Assembly: GCA_963837025.1 (NCBI GenBank)
Contig: CAWILT010000002.1
Location: 372,001-436,000, forward strand
Source of the DNA: JALZUV01 sp963837025
Lineage (GTDB): Bacteria; Pseudomonadota; Alphaproteobacteria; Rickettsiales; JALZUV01
Direction of reading: 5' to 3'
DNA length: 64,000 nucleotides
This document shows positions 31,863-41,977 of the stretch, one piece after another. How positions within the stretch are numbered: the stretch's first letter is position 1; the number at the start of each line of letters is the position of its first letter. The position numbers and the translations under genes are program-made. Below the pieces are notes generated by a model. That model was not told where the DNA came from and ran no database searches. It was given only the letters and a program-made list of their open reading frames with translations.

Positions 31863-33993
31863 AATTGTCCTAGCGTCTTAATACTGGCTTTAGGGTGAAT
31901 TTCATTTTGCGACATGACAATCGTCATGGGACGGAAACGCTCAATAATGGATCGCACATACGGACGGATGGTAGGGCTGGTAAGCAGCACCGGATTTTGC
32001 CCATTCATTGCAAATTGATCAAATTTTGATCGTACTAAACCAATAAATTCCTGAATCTTACTCGGAGCCATACTCAGTGTGCGCTCTTCGCCTTGGCCCA
32101 CAAGGCTGCCCGTAAATTCCTGCTCCCATGCGGGAGATAACGCGAGCAAAGGAATATATCCATCATCGGATGTATAGGCATAGCTTATTTGGCGTGCTAA
32201 ACGCGTGCGCACATGTTCTGAAATCATCGTTACATTTTGGGTAATTCGGCCTGCTTCAGCAACCGATTCAATAATAGTTGGCAAATCGCGAATCGATATT
32301 TGCTCACCCAATAAATTTTGCAAAATACGCTGTACGGCACTTACGGAAATTACAGCAGGTATAATATCTGCAATTAATTTCTGCTCACCAGCGGGCAGAT
32401 CATCTAGCAGCTTTTGCGTTTCGGAATAGGATAATAAATCAGCCATATTATCCTTCACCATTTCCGTTAAATGTGTGGTGACAACGGTTGGCGGATCAAC
32501 CACGGTATAGTTACGAAATAAGGCTTCTTCACGATGGCTTTCTGAAATCCACATGGCAGGCAAACCAAAAGTAGGCTCCGTTGTTTCTTCACCGGGCAAA
32601 TTAATTTTGCCCCCATTGGGATCCATAACCAACAGCATATCAGGGCGAATAGTGCCCCGCGCGCATTCAATTTCTTTTACCTTGATAACATAGCTATTAG
32701 CGGGCAATTGCATATTATCCTGAATACGAACCGGCGGAATAATAAATCCACTTTCGCGCGCCATTTGTTTACGTAACGCTTTAATCTGTTCGGTTAAACG
32801 GTGCCCTTTAGAATAATTGATAAGCGGTAATAAACCATAACCTAGTTCTAAACGAAGCGAATCAATCGTAAGCTATCGGCCATATTTTCTTCCGCGGGCG
32901 CGGCCATAGGTTTGCCATCTTCGCCTAATTCAATTGGCCCACCGCCACCTGCATTTGATTGTTTTTTTGCTAGTGCTAGCGCATCTTCATCCACTTGCGG
33001 ATGTTTATACATATACCACGCGCTGTAACCTAATAAGCAGGATAAAGCGAAGAAGGGAATAAACGGAATGCCCGGCATTAAAGCGAGTAAAAAGAGTAAC
33101 GCACTGGTTAACCCCAATGCAGAGGGGAAGCGACCAAGCTGTGCTAAAACGGCTTTATCCGCTGAGCCAGCAACACCTGATTTAGTTACTAACATACCCG
33201 CCGCAGTGGATACAATTAAAGCAGGAATTTGGCTTACTAAACCATCACCAATGGTCAAAATTGTATAGGTGCTAACCGCTTCACCAAAGGCTAAATCATT
33301 TTGCGCAACGCCAATTAAAATACCCGCAATTAAATTAATAAAGGTAATTAGTAATCCAGCAATTGCATCGCCGCGCACAAATTTACTCGCACCATCCATG
33401 GCACCGAAAAAGGTCGATTCATCTTCTAGATCTTTGCGGCGTCGTTTGGCTGAATCTTCGTCAATTAAACCTGCCGATAAATCGGCATCAATCGCCATTT
33501 GTTTGCCGGGCATGGCATCCAAACTAAAGCGCGCCGATACTTCCGCAATACGACCCGAACCTTTGGTAATGACGATGAAATTAATGATGGTTAAAATCGC
33601 GAAAATAATCACGCCGATGATGACTGAGCCTTGCATTACGAATCCGCCAAAGGCTTCAATCACATCACCGGCGGCATCCGCACCTTCATGCCCGCGCGAT
33701 AAAATTAAGCGTGTAGAGGCAATATTTAGCGATAGCCGCAACATGGTAGAAATAAGCAGAATAGTTGGGAAGGAGTTTAAATGTAGCGGTTTATCAACGA
33801 ATAAAACGGTCATTAAAATAAGCACGGAAAGGGTAATGGAAACACCCAATAATAAATCGAGTGCTTGGGGCGGTATAGGCAGCATAAGTACGACCAAAAT
33901 ACCAATAATACCAATCGCAAAGAAAATATCGCTACGGCCTGAAACCGTTTTAGCGTGACCCTTAAAGGTCGTCATCCGTTGCGAATCTGCCAT
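31859..33993 (-). pseudogene. flhA: Flagellar export gate protein FlhA, split by a -1 frameshift
   Basis: FlhA forms the nonameric export gate of the flagellar secretion apparatus. The N-terminal part (32848-33993) has the membrane domain, including the conserved SARFSLDAMPGKQMAIDADL cytoplasmic loop (FHIPEP region) and about eight helices. The C-terminal part (reopening at ATG 32764 and ending 31859) has GFIIPPVRIQDN and the substrate-binding cytoplasmic domain. Between them the -1 frame reads DSLRLELGYGLLPLIN and continues into KALRKQMARESGF, the normal FlhA linker. One missing base near 32863-32867 (TTGATTCG where TTGGATTCG would be in frame) explains the break. Corrected, the protein has about 711 residues, normal length. 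I see no slippery heptamer for programmed shifting. Confidence 0.85.
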
Positions 33994-34006
33994 CTATTCC
34001 AAGCCT

Positions 34007-35381
34007 TCAGCTTCCCGTGTTTGGAGCAGCATGCACCGATGAGCCCTCTTCACCATATTGGCGTAATTTATTACGAAGTGTGCGAATCGATATGCCTAAA
34101 ATATTAGCAGCATGTGTGCGGTTACCTAAACAATAATCTAGTGTGTCTAAAATCAGTTCTTTTTCTACGCTGGCAACGGTGCGGCCAACTTGTTCATTAT
34201 TGCGACGCTCTTCATCGGTCATGTCATCATCCTCCTCATCATCATAGGTTTCGGCTGTGGGGGCAGGGGGGCGTAAACTGGTTGAAAGCAATATCGCTTC
34301 AGCCCCAATTTCATTTCCGCTGGCCATTAACACCGCACGATGCATGGTGTTTTCCAAGTTCGCGAACGTTGCCCGGCCAATGATATTGCGCCATTTTTTG
34401 CAAAGCCGCTTCGCTTAAAATACGTACCGGCAAACCATTCGCTGCGGTATATTTTTCAACAAAAAACATAGCCAATAAAGGCACATCTTCCATGCGTTGG
34501 CGTAAGCTTGGAATTTCTAAATTAATCACATTTAAACGAAAGAATAAATCTTCACGAAACACCCCTTTGCGCACCGCTTCTTGTAGATTGCGATTAGACG
34601 TAGCCAAAATGCGAATATCCACTTTGACGGGTTTTGTGCCACCTACACGATCAATCTCACGCTCTTGAATTGCGCGTAATAATTTAGCTTGTAAGCGGGC
34701 ATCCATCTCTGAAATTTCATCGAGCAAAAGCGTGCCACCATCGGCCTCTTCAAACTTACCTACGCGGCGGCTGACAGCACCCGTAAATGCGCCTTTTTCA
34801 TGGCCAAATAATTCAGATTCTAAAAGATTTTCAGGAATGGCCGCGCAGTTGACAGAGATAAACTGTTTGCTGCTGCGTTTGCTATTAGCTTGCACATAGC
34901 GTGCGATCACTTCTTTACCCGTGCCCGATTCGCCCGTAATTAACACACTCGCATCCGATGGCGCAATTTGGTCGGCCATGCGCAAAAGTGCTTTCATACT
35001 CTCGGCTTTATGAATCACCGTGTGTGTTTCTTGAGTAATGGCCTCCATCACAGCAGCAATGAGTTCGGCATCGGGCGGCAGCGGAATATATTCTTTTGCG
35101 CCCGCCTTAATGGACGCCACCGCCGCTTCTTTATTATTATCCACGCCACAAGCTACTACAGCTACAATAATCCGTTCCGATTTTAAGCTGGCAACGAGGC
35201 TTTTAATATGACCATGGTTTTTGGCCTCAATCATAATAAGGTCAGCACCTTTGCCACCCCGCAAATCTTCAAGTGCTGCATGATGATCGGGCACTTGATT
35301 TACGCTAGCACCGCGCGCACGCGCAATGCGAGTGGCCTCACCAATTTGTCCATCTAAATCTCCAATAATAAGAAGTCGCAT
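34007..35381 (-). pseudogene. flbD: FlbD-type sigma-54 flagellar regulator, split by a +1 frameshift
   Basis: FlbD activates late flagellar promoters with sigma-54 RNA polymerase. A degenerate receiver-like domain (residues 1-120) is followed by the AAA+ domain: Walker A TGESGTGKE near 150, the GAFTGAV sigma-54 contact loop near 200, and Walker B GGTLLLDEISEM near 220. The frame breaks right after WPGNVREL (near 34354): GAACTTGGAAAAC has one G too many. Removing it gives VRELENTMHRAV, which continues into the second part (34007-34357) with the Fis-type helix-turn-helix (NRTHAANILGISIRTLRNKL). Corrected length is 457 residues, as for FlbD. As it stands the DNA-binding domain is cut off. Confidence 0.85.
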
Positions 35382-35725
35382 AGAATTATATCTGCCTTCA
35401 TAATTTCAGTCATGGTTACGCCGATACGGTCTTCAACCACCACAATTTCACCGCGCGCCACTAGGCGGTTATTGACCAAAATATCGATTGGCTCACCTAC
35501 TTTACGGTCAAGCTCAATAACAGCTCCGCGGCCAAGTTTAAGTAGCTGGTTCACCTGCATGGTAGTTTTACCCAACACAACGGAAATATTCACTGGCACA
35601 TCATAGACGGCTTCTAACGATAGGTTGGTATCATCATCACGCTGAGCAGCTGCATTGGTGGCTAAGTCACCCAAAGTTTCAATAGGTTTCGGATCTGCGT
35701 TTGGCGCGGTGGTTTCATCACTCAT
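35354..35725 (-). CDS. fliN: Flagellar motor switch protein FliN
   Basis: FliN forms the lower C-ring of the flagellar motor. The 123 residues have a disordered N-terminal third and the SpoA domain (about 45-112): DVPVNISVVLGKTTMQVNQL, LKLGRGAVIELDRKVGEPID and RIGVTMTEIM, all classic. The ORF runs 28 bp into flbD, giving a tail (KADIILCDFLLLEI) longer than in other FliN proteins. This could be a real overlap or yet another shifted end. Its start overlaps the fliH stop by 8 bp. Confidence 0.9.
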   Translation of the reverse strand: MSDETTAPNADPKPIETLGDLATNAAAQRDDDTNLSLEAVYDVPVNISVVLGKTTMQVNQLLKLGRGAVIELDRKVGEPIDILVNNRLVARGEIVVVEDRIGVTMTEIMKADIILCDFLLLEI

Positions 35726-36587
35726 GAGAATCTCCTTGGATGGATTGGGTTGCGGGTGAAGGGGCAGGCGGGTCTTGATGAATATCTAGCATAGAGTCGA
35801 CGGTTGGCATAGCAGCGCTTGCCGCACGTTCAATTGCATCCTCAATTTTCATTTCCATAGGCTCATCAAGCAACATCTCAGCATCATCTGCGGTTATTGG
35901 CGTAGTGGCGATTGGAGCCACTTGTTCAATCGCAAAATGTCGGTTAAGTGTTTGCTCAACCATCTGCCATAATTGGCTGGTATCGCGCATCGCTTGGCCA
36001 TGTTGCCAGCTTAAATTGCAATCGCCGATTTGAAGACTTTCATCACCTACCAATTCAAAAGTTTTAGGCACAAGCGGTTTCAGTTCGGTGATGAGACTCG
36101 GATGAATGGTGGCAATAATTTGCGGTGCATCAAACAAACCGCTCACGCAATTTTCAATCATTTCCTGTATATCGGCAAGCGGGCTTAAGCGAAGCGCTTC
36201 ACCGGCCACTTTTTGTGCACAAACCGTCACTAAAGCTGCCATTTGGCTTTCATAATGTTTGATGGTTTGCTCATAATGCTGTTGAACGGAATCACTGTGT
36301 TGATTGATAGATTGCACAACCAACTGCACTTCTTCGCGCATATGTTGCTGATTATTTTCTGCTTCGCGCACACCCTCTTTTTTGCCCGATGCAAATCCTT
36401 CATCATAGGCTTTTTGTTTCGCAGCCATTAAATCGGCTTCGCTGAAATTAGGCTCAACAATTTCCACATGATTTTCAGGTGTTTGTGTGATGGAAGGCTT
36501 TTTTGGCAATTCAAATGAATGAAACCGATTTTCGGATGGGGCTTCATCAGCCACTAAAGATTCAAATGTGAAAGGGGTAATTTTCAT
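35718..36587 (-). CDS. fliH: Flagellar export ATPase regulator FliH-like
   Basis: FliH is the stalk-like partner of the FliI ATPase. Between the conserved first lines (MKITPFTFESLV) and the C-terminus, the 289 residues show AYDEGFASGKKEGVREAE (about 60-77), the glycine-spaced helix typical of FliH, then a long coiled coil. A C-terminal alpha/beta domain with VCAQKVAGEALRLSP and a GDCNLSWQHGQAMRDTSQ motif follows; the last matches the G-D-C-x-V-x-W-x-x-G-x-x-x-R motif of FliH/SctL. The tail is extended and acidic. It begins 4 bp after the fliG stop. Confidence 0.82.
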   Translation of the reverse strand: MKITPFTFESLVADEAPSENRFHSFELPKKPSITQTPENHVEIVEPNFSEADLMAAKQKAYDEGFASGKKEGVREAENNQQHMREEVQLVVQSINQHSDSVQQHYEQTIKHYESQMAALVTVCAQKVAGEALRLSPLADIQEMIENCVSGLFDAPQIIATIHPSLITELKPLVPKTFELVGDESLQIGDCNLSWQHGQAMRDTSQLWQMVEQTLNRHFAIEQVAPIATTPITADDAEMLLDEPMEMKIEDAIERAASAAMPTVDSMLDIHQDPPAPSPATQSIQGDSHE

Positions 36588-36591
36588 AACA

Positions 36592-37612
36592 CTAATAAAT
36601 CAGCTGATCATCCCCGCTGCCATCACTAATTACGATTTCATTTTTGGCTGCTAAATCTTTGGCAGTCATTACAATATACATTTGGGCTTCATCCACATCT
36701 TTAAGTCGAACAGGGCCAGCGCCTTCCATATCTTCTTTCAAAATCTTAACGGCGCGCTCAGACATATTGCCAAAGAATAATTCTTTAATTTCGTCTGATG
36801 CACCTTTGAGTGCAATCGCAAGTTTATCTTTATCAATGGTGCGCAATACCGTTTGAATACCTGAAGTATCGATTTTTAATAAATCTTCAAACGTGAACAT
36901 TAATGCACGAATACGCCCAGCCGATTCGCTGTCGCGGCCTTCTAAGTCACCCATAAATTTGGTTTCGGTATTGCGATCGAAATTGTTGAAAATTTCAGCC
37001 ATCATCTCATGGCTATCGCGACGTTGGGTTTTAGCCAAGTTGCTCATAAATTCAATGCGTAATGTTTTTTCAATCCCATCAAGCACTTCTTTTTTAACCG
37101 ACTCCATACTGAGCATTCGTGTTATCACATCCATCGAAATATCCTCAGGCAATTCCGTTAATACGCGTGCCGCATGATCGGGCCGAATTTTGGATAATAC
37201 CAAAGAGATTGTTTGCGGATATTCATTTTTCAAATAAGCGGCTAGCACTTCTTCGCTAACATTGCCCAATTTTTCCCACGTGTTGCGACCTGCGGGGCCG
37301 CGAATATCATCCATAATACCATCAACGCGATCTTTACCGAGGGCTTTTTGCAGCAAGCGTTCGGTGCTATCTAGGTTACCCATTACCGAGCCAGTGGAAT
37401 TGAGATTATCGGCAAATTCCATGAAAAGTTTTTCAACCACTTCGGAGGCAACAGGGCCTAGGCTGGTCATGGTGGATGAGATTTCTTTAATCTCTTCATC
37501 TTCCATTAGCGCGAATAATTTACTCGCGTTATCTTCGCCCATCGCCATCAGCATTATGGCAGTTTTTTCAACACCGGTATAGCTTGGTATTAATCTCTTT
37601 TTGAATGGCCAT
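36592..37612 (-). pseudogene. fliG: Flagellar motor switch protein FliG with a frameshift near its start
   Basis: FliG sits between the MS ring and C ring and takes part in torque generation. The long reading frame is intact from TGVEKTAIMLMAMGED onward: EYPQTISLVLSKIRPDHAA in the middle domain, and the C-terminal domain with LKIDTSGIQTVLRTIDKDKLAIALK. The proper start is ATG 37612, because AAGGAG lies 6 bases upstream. From it the frame reads MAIQKEINTKL and then goes off at CTATACCGG (near 37580). With one base fewer it reads MAIQKEINTKLTGVEKT, a perfect FliG N-terminus, and the protein has 339 residues. The only in-frame start for the unshifted frame is a distant ATG at 37692 that would translate fliF sequence in the wrong frame. 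Confidence 0.8.
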
Positions 37613-37618
37613 GAGTCG

Positions 37619-37624
37619 CTCCTT
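37619..37624 (-). promoter_or_regulatory. Ribosome binding site of fliG
   Basis: AAGGAG on the minus strand lies 6 bases upstream of ATG 37612 and overlaps the inferred fliF stop TAA (37623-37625). It fixes the true fliG start and shows that the long upstream extension of the fliG frame is not coding. Confidence 0.75.
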
Positions 37625-39313
37625 AATTCGCCTGAACATCCATTGACGAAGAATCTGCAATGCTTCGTCAGGATGTTGATCAACAATCTCATGAATTTTG
37701 CGGAATGATAGCCGATTTAACACGACCCGAAATACGGTCAATATTAATCAGCTTCATCGGCTATCTTCTTCAAAGCGTTGGTCGGTAAGTTGGCCAGCTA
37801 AAGTAGGCGCTTGCAACGCTGCTTTCTCGGCTGCTTCCAATTCCGGATCAACACGTGTTGATTCAATCGCACGGGTGACGAGTGGGCGAATCACCATGAA
37901 GATTGCCAGTAGAGCCACCACACCAATCACAAGCGTCTGAACGATACCCTGAAGCTCATCACGCAACCATGCAAAAGGCTCATCAGGCATGTTAATTTCT
38001 TCAGGCTCATCAAACGGCATATTGATAATTTCAACTGTATCCCCGCGCGATGCATCAAAGCCAATAGCCGATTTCACTAACTGCGCCATTTGCGAAATTT
38101 CCGCTTCATTGCGTGGCTCATAAACGGTTTTGCCTTCATCTGTCATTGAGTAGGTTCCATCAACCAATACAGCGACGGATAAACGATTGATCGTGCCTGT
38201 TTCTGTAATATGATTTTTCACCTCTTTTGAAATTTCATAGTTGGTGGTGGCATCGGTGCGCTCCATATTACGATTTGCAACGGTTCCCGCTTCACCCTGA
38301 TTCGCATCTGGCAAATTATTTCCTACACTCACCGTATCGGTTAAATTTTTCTCATTACTATTTTCCGTTTCAGATGTTTCTTGTACCGAGCGCGCTACTT
38401 GGCTTTCCGGATCAAAAGTTTCAGATTTTACAACGATACGATCAAAATCAATATCGGCATTCACTTCTGCCCGCACACGGCTTGCGCCTACTGAGCTGGC
38501 TAATAAATCAATAATGGTACGGCGAATGCGCTTTTCGTAATTAATGCGATATTCCTCAGAATCGGATGAGAATGCATCCTCTTCTTCACCTTCAGCCAAT
38601 CCACGTGCTAATAAATTTCCTTTATTATCTACGATGGTAATTTTATTGGATTTTAAACCAGGCACAGCCGTAGCGACTAAATGTTGAATCGCCCGAATTT
38701 CTGATTTGTCTAATTCACCACCCCCGCGCAATTCTAATGCTACTGAAGCGGTTGGGTCACGACGATCGCGTGTAAAAAGCTCGCGTTTAGGTACTACTAA
38801 ATGTACGCGCGCCGATTCAATGCCGCGGAATGCCGCAATGGTGCGCGATAATTCACCCTCAAGCGCACGAACCACATTCACATTCAATACAAAATTTGAA
38901 GTGCCCATGGCATCTGATTTATCAAAAATTTCATAACCTACAACACCACCTGTGCCGGGCAAGCCCTCTTGTGCCATTGTCATGCGCAAACGCAATACAT
39001 CATCGGCAGGCACCATAATTTGCGCTCCGTTGGCTCGTAGCTCATATTGCACTCCGAGTGACTCTAATTCCGTAACCACGGCAGCGCTATCTTCCATTGG
39101 AAGATTAGTAAATAAAGGCGCCATGCCGGTGCTGCCCATACGAACGGATAAAAATACGAAGAAACCAATAAGCAATGCAGCAACAGCGGCCATTAAACCT
39201 AAACGAATGGGGCCCAACGCGCGAAGTGATTGCACAACGCTGCTATCACTGATTGCAGAGTTAGAGCGACCCATGTCGTTATCAATATCTGTAGTAGCTA
39301 ATGCTTCGGCCAT
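37623..39313 (-). pseudogene. fliF: Flagellar MS-ring protein FliF with a 3' end broken by three single-base shifts
   Basis: FliF builds the MS ring. The frame from ATG 39313 carries the first membrane helix (IRLGLMAAVAALLIGFFVFL, near 36-55), the YscJ-type ring domains (LGVQYELRANGAQIMVPADDV, FVLNVNVVRALEGELSRTI, ARVHLVVP), and the second membrane helix near 455-475. It stops at TGA 37754, before the conserved FliG-binding tail. That tail is present in shifted frames: KLINIDRISGRVKSAII in one, then KIHEIVDQHPDEALQILRQ and WM in the original frame, then QAN and TAA after a third shift. Adding a base near 37757, removing one at CC near 37703 and adding a T near 37634 gives 563 residues, normal for FliF. 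Confidence 0.8.
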
Positions 39314-39588
39314 GTAATGCTCCCTGCGTTTCGTCTAATTTAGGTATATCATTCAAACCTTAACAAAATATTAATGGCCGGAAGATTTTTCCTAGTCAGC
39401 TAAACTATACTTGTTTTTCAATAGATTATTTAGAAATTAAATTCAAAGATTAGTCATTAGCTTTTCATAAATAGCAGAGCATTCCGTATAAATTTTCCAT
39501 AAACTGTGACATATAGGCATATTTTACCTAGTTAAGCAGATTTAGGAAAAACACTAGATTTTAAGGTTAAATATCGTCACATAAACAC

Positions 39589-40554
39589 ATGGCCGTTTAC
39601 ACACACATTCCACAAACTTTCTTTAGTGTGTTATTACTTAGCTATTCGATTGGCCAATTTATTTCGGCCACGGCTATCATAGAAGGTATAGATAATACCA
39701 ATTATAAGCTGATAACTACCCAAGGCACCTATATTTTAACCCTGTACGAATCGCGGGTAAAACAAGATGATTTGCCGTTTTACCTCGCGTTGATGAGCTT
39801 TCTACACAGCCAAAATGTGCAATGCCCCCAAACAATAATACGCAATGATGGGAATAATATCTCCTATTGGAATAACCGCGCTATCTCCATCACTGGCTTT
39901 TTAGAAGGCGCTTCACTAACTCATATTAAGCCAACAGATTGCAAAAAAATGGGGCAATTTACGGCTCTAATGCATTTAACAACCCCCAAATTTGAGTACT
40001 CATTGCCAAATGCACTAGCGCCGCATTTATTATCGCCGCTTTATGATCGTGTAGCTTCACAGCTAGATATGCTAATGCCGGGATTATCGCAAACTATAGC
40101 GCAAGAGCTTAACCATTTAAGCCAATGGCCACAGTTGAGCCTGCCAAAAGGCGTAGTCCATGCCGATATGTTCCCTGATAATATCTTTTTTAAACAAGGT
40201 CAGCTAACCGGTGTGATTGATTTTTACTATGCCTGCACTGACTATTTTGTTTATGATTTAGCCATTGTTTATAATGCATGGTGCTTTGATGGAGCCGATA
40301 AATCGCAGTTTAATCCATCTAAAGCGCAGCAGCTTTTACAAGGCTATAATGCCAAACGATCCCTATTAGATAATGAGATTGCCGCATTTAGCTTTGCCGC
40401 CCGTGCAGCCGCCATCCGCTTTTTTCTCACCCGCGCCAATGATTGGTTTTTTCAAACAAAAGACGCGGTGGTCAAGCCGCATAATCCACTTGAATATTAT
40501 GAAAAATGGAAGTTTCATTGTTCGGCTAAACCCATTACAGATTACCTATCATGA
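39589..40554 (+). CDS. thrB: Homoserine kinase, APH-fold type (ThrB)
   Basis: This kinase phosphorylates homoserine in threonine synthesis. It has the aminoglycoside-phosphotransferase fold found in alphaproteobacterial ThrB. The start MAVYTHIPQ and ATAIIEGIDNTNYKLITTQG, then TLYESRVKQDDLPFYLALM near 50-70, are typical. The catalytic region VVHADMFPDNIFFKQGQLTGVIDF near 185-210 contains the catalytic Asp/Asn and the metal-binding Asp of the APH family. The 321-residue length is normal. A 275-bp gap lies upstream, between it and the divergent fliF, where I see no confident promoter or RNA. Its stop overlaps the rnhA start by 4 bp. Confidence 0.88.
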   Translation: MAVYTHIPQTFFSVLLLSYSIGQFISATAIIEGIDNTNYKLITTQGTYILTLYESRVKQDDLPFYLALMSFLHSQNVQCPQTIIRNDGNNISYWNNRAISITGFLEGASLTHIKPTDCKKMGQFTALMHLTTPKFEYSLPNALAPHLLSPLYDRVASQLDMLMPGLSQTIAQELNHLSQWPQLSLPKGVVHADMFPDNIFFKQGQLTGVIDFYYACTDYFVYDLAIVYNAWCFDGADKSQFNPSKAQQLLQGYNAKRSLLDNEIAAFSFAARAAAIRFFLTRANDWFFQTKDAVVKPHNPLEYYEKWKFHCSAKPITDYLS

Positions 40555-41009
40555 AAAAGCAGGTTAAACTTTACAGCGATGGCGCGTGCAGTGGCAATCC
40601 GGGGCCGGGCGGGTGGGGTGCTGTCTTGATATATGAAAAACACGAAAAAGATTTATCCGGCGCGCAATCCGACACCACCAATAATCGTATGGAAATGATG
40701 GCCGTGATTGAAGGGCTTCGCGCCCTTAAAGATTCATGTCATGTGTCCATTTATACCGACAGCACCTATGTTATGAAAGGCATCACCGAATGGATAGAGG
40801 GCTGGAAAGCGCGCGGCTGGAAAACTGCAGCCAAAAAACCTGTAAAAAATGTCGATTTATGGCAGGCTCTTGAAAGCGAAGTAAACCGCCATATTCTTGA
40901 TTGGAATTGGGTGAAAGGACATGCGGGCGATGTCTATAATGAGCGCGCCGATCAATTGGCTTTCAAGGCATCGCAATCGCTCAAAGAACAAGAGGCCGCT
41001 ACTTCATGA
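40551..41009 (+). CDS. rnhA: Ribonuclease HI
   Basis: RNase HI cuts RNA in RNA-DNA hybrids, removing R-loops and primers. The 152 residues contain all four carboxylates of the active site: Asp in LYSDGACSGNPGPGGWGAVL near residue 9, Glu in NNRMEMMAVIEGL near 47, Asp in IYTDSTYVMKG near 69, and Asp in NERADQLA near 133. The basic protrusion GWKARGWKTAAKKPVKN is present. The overlaps with thrB and hisI suggest one transcript; the thrB-rnhA pairing is common in Alphaproteobacteria. Confidence 0.97.
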   Translation: MKKQVKLYSDGACSGNPGPGGWGAVLIYEKHEKDLSGAQSDTTNNRMEMMAVIEGLRALKDSCHVSIYTDSTYVMKGITEWIEGWKARGWKTAAKKPVKNVDLWQALESEVNRHILDWNWVKGHAGDVYNERADQLAFKASQSLKEQEAATS

Positions 41010-41350
41010 AAATAAATTTTCCTGAAAATGGTTTGCTGCCTGCCATTGCGCAAGATGCCCAAACGGGCGAAGTGCTGATGCTAGCATGGATAAATCAAGA
41101 GGCACTTGATGCCACAATAAAAACAGGCCAAGCGCATTATTTTTCGCGTTCACGCAATCAGCTCTGGCACAAAGGCGCTACATCGGGACATATCCAAACC
41201 ATCGTCGATATTCGCATCGATTGCGATCAGGATGCGGTGCTGTATCGTGTGCATCAAAAAGGCCCCGCTTGTCATACGAATCGCAAGAGCTGCTTTTATT
41301 TTCAACTAGAAGGCGAAAGCCTAAAAGAAATTGCAAAACCGTTAAAATAG
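41006..41350 (+). CDS. hisI: Phosphoribosyl-AMP cyclohydrolase
   Basis: HisI opens the adenine ring of PR-AMP in histidine synthesis. The 114 residues carry MLAWINQEALDATIKTG, YFSRSRNQLWHKGATSGH near 45-65, and the metal ligands in DIRIDCDQDAVLYRV (D-x-D-x-D pattern) and GPACHTNRKSCF. It is a stand-alone HisI without the HisE pyrophosphatase domain, and no other his gene is nearby. It overlaps rnhA by 4 bp. Confidence 0.95.
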   Translation: MKINFPENGLLPAIAQDAQTGEVLMLAWINQEALDATIKTGQAHYFSRSRNQLWHKGATSGHIQTIVDIRIDCDQDAVLYRVHQKGPACHTNRKSCFYFQLEGESLKEIAKPLK

Positions 41351-41383
41351 CTTGCTTATTGCAGGGGCAATAGCCTAGGTTCT

Positions 41384-41977
41384 ATGGCCTACAACATAAG
41401 GAAATTCATGCTCGCACTGCAATATTCTATCCATCTTCCGCACGATTTTGACGATGCCATTATTGAAAACCGTGTTAATGAACGTGGCCCCGCTTTCGAT
41501 TCGATTGAAGGTTTGCAGCATAAAGCATTTTTATATAATCGCGTTGATAAACTCTATGCCCCTTTCTATATATGGCGCGATTTATCAGGCGCGCGCGATT
41601 TTTTGTTTGATGATTTATTCCAAGGTTTTATCAGCCAATTTCGTCGCCCTCGTACCCGTACATGGATTGTATTACAGCAAGGCGAAGGTAAACTTGAAAT
41701 AATCCCGCAATTTGCGCGATGCGAAAGCGATTTAGTCCCTAAAGAGCAGCCACTTGAAACATTGATTGCCAATCAAAAAGCGTATCATGAAAAAATGATG
41801 CAAAATAAAAACCTCTATTTTCATATGGTGGCACTAAACCCCGATCGCTGGGAAGTAATGCATTATAGCTTGTGGAAAGATGAAAATTCCGCGGCCATCG
41901 CTGAGAACGATTGTGTCCAAAACTTTGAAATTTTGTATTTAAACGAGCCGCTTAAAGCGAAAGCCTCCGCTGCGTGA
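41384..41977 (+). CDS. DUF4865-like protein of unknown function
   Basis: The 197-residue soluble protein begins, after an alternative Met, with MLALQYSIHLPHDFDDAII, then GPAFDSIEGLQHKAFLYNR and LYAPFYIWRDLSGARDFLF. This run resembles what I recall of the DUF4865 family; no catalytic residues are known to me. ATG 41384 and 41408 are both possible starts. The stop overlaps the start of the next gene by 4 bp, so it may be co-expressed with cysQ. The role is unknown. Confidence 0.65.
   Translation: MAYNIRKFMLALQYSIHLPHDFDDAIIENRVNERGPAFDSIEGLQHKAFLYNRVDKLYAPFYIWRDLSGARDFLFDDLFQGFISQFRRPRTRTWIVLQQGEGKLEIIPQFARCESDLVPKEQPLETLIANQKAYHEKMMQNKNLYFHMVALNPDRWEVMHYSLWKDENSAAIAENDCVQNFEILYLNEPLKAKASAA

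Noticed and set aside
32848..32880. Programmed -1 frameshift in flhA
   Set aside because: No X-XXY-YYZ heptamer or clear downstream structure is present, and neighbouring genes carry similar indels of both signs, which fits indels better.
37754..37757. Small separate gene starting at ATG 37757 overlapping the fliF stop (ATGA-like coupling)
   Set aside because: Its 22 residues (KLINIDRISGRVKSAII) are the expected continuation of FliF rather than a new protein.
39314..39588. 275-bp gap between fliF and thrB as a site for a small RNA or sigma-54 promoter
   Set aside because: I searched by eye for the GG-N10-GC pattern of sigma-54 promoters and for hairpins, and found nothing convincing; it is simply AT-rich.
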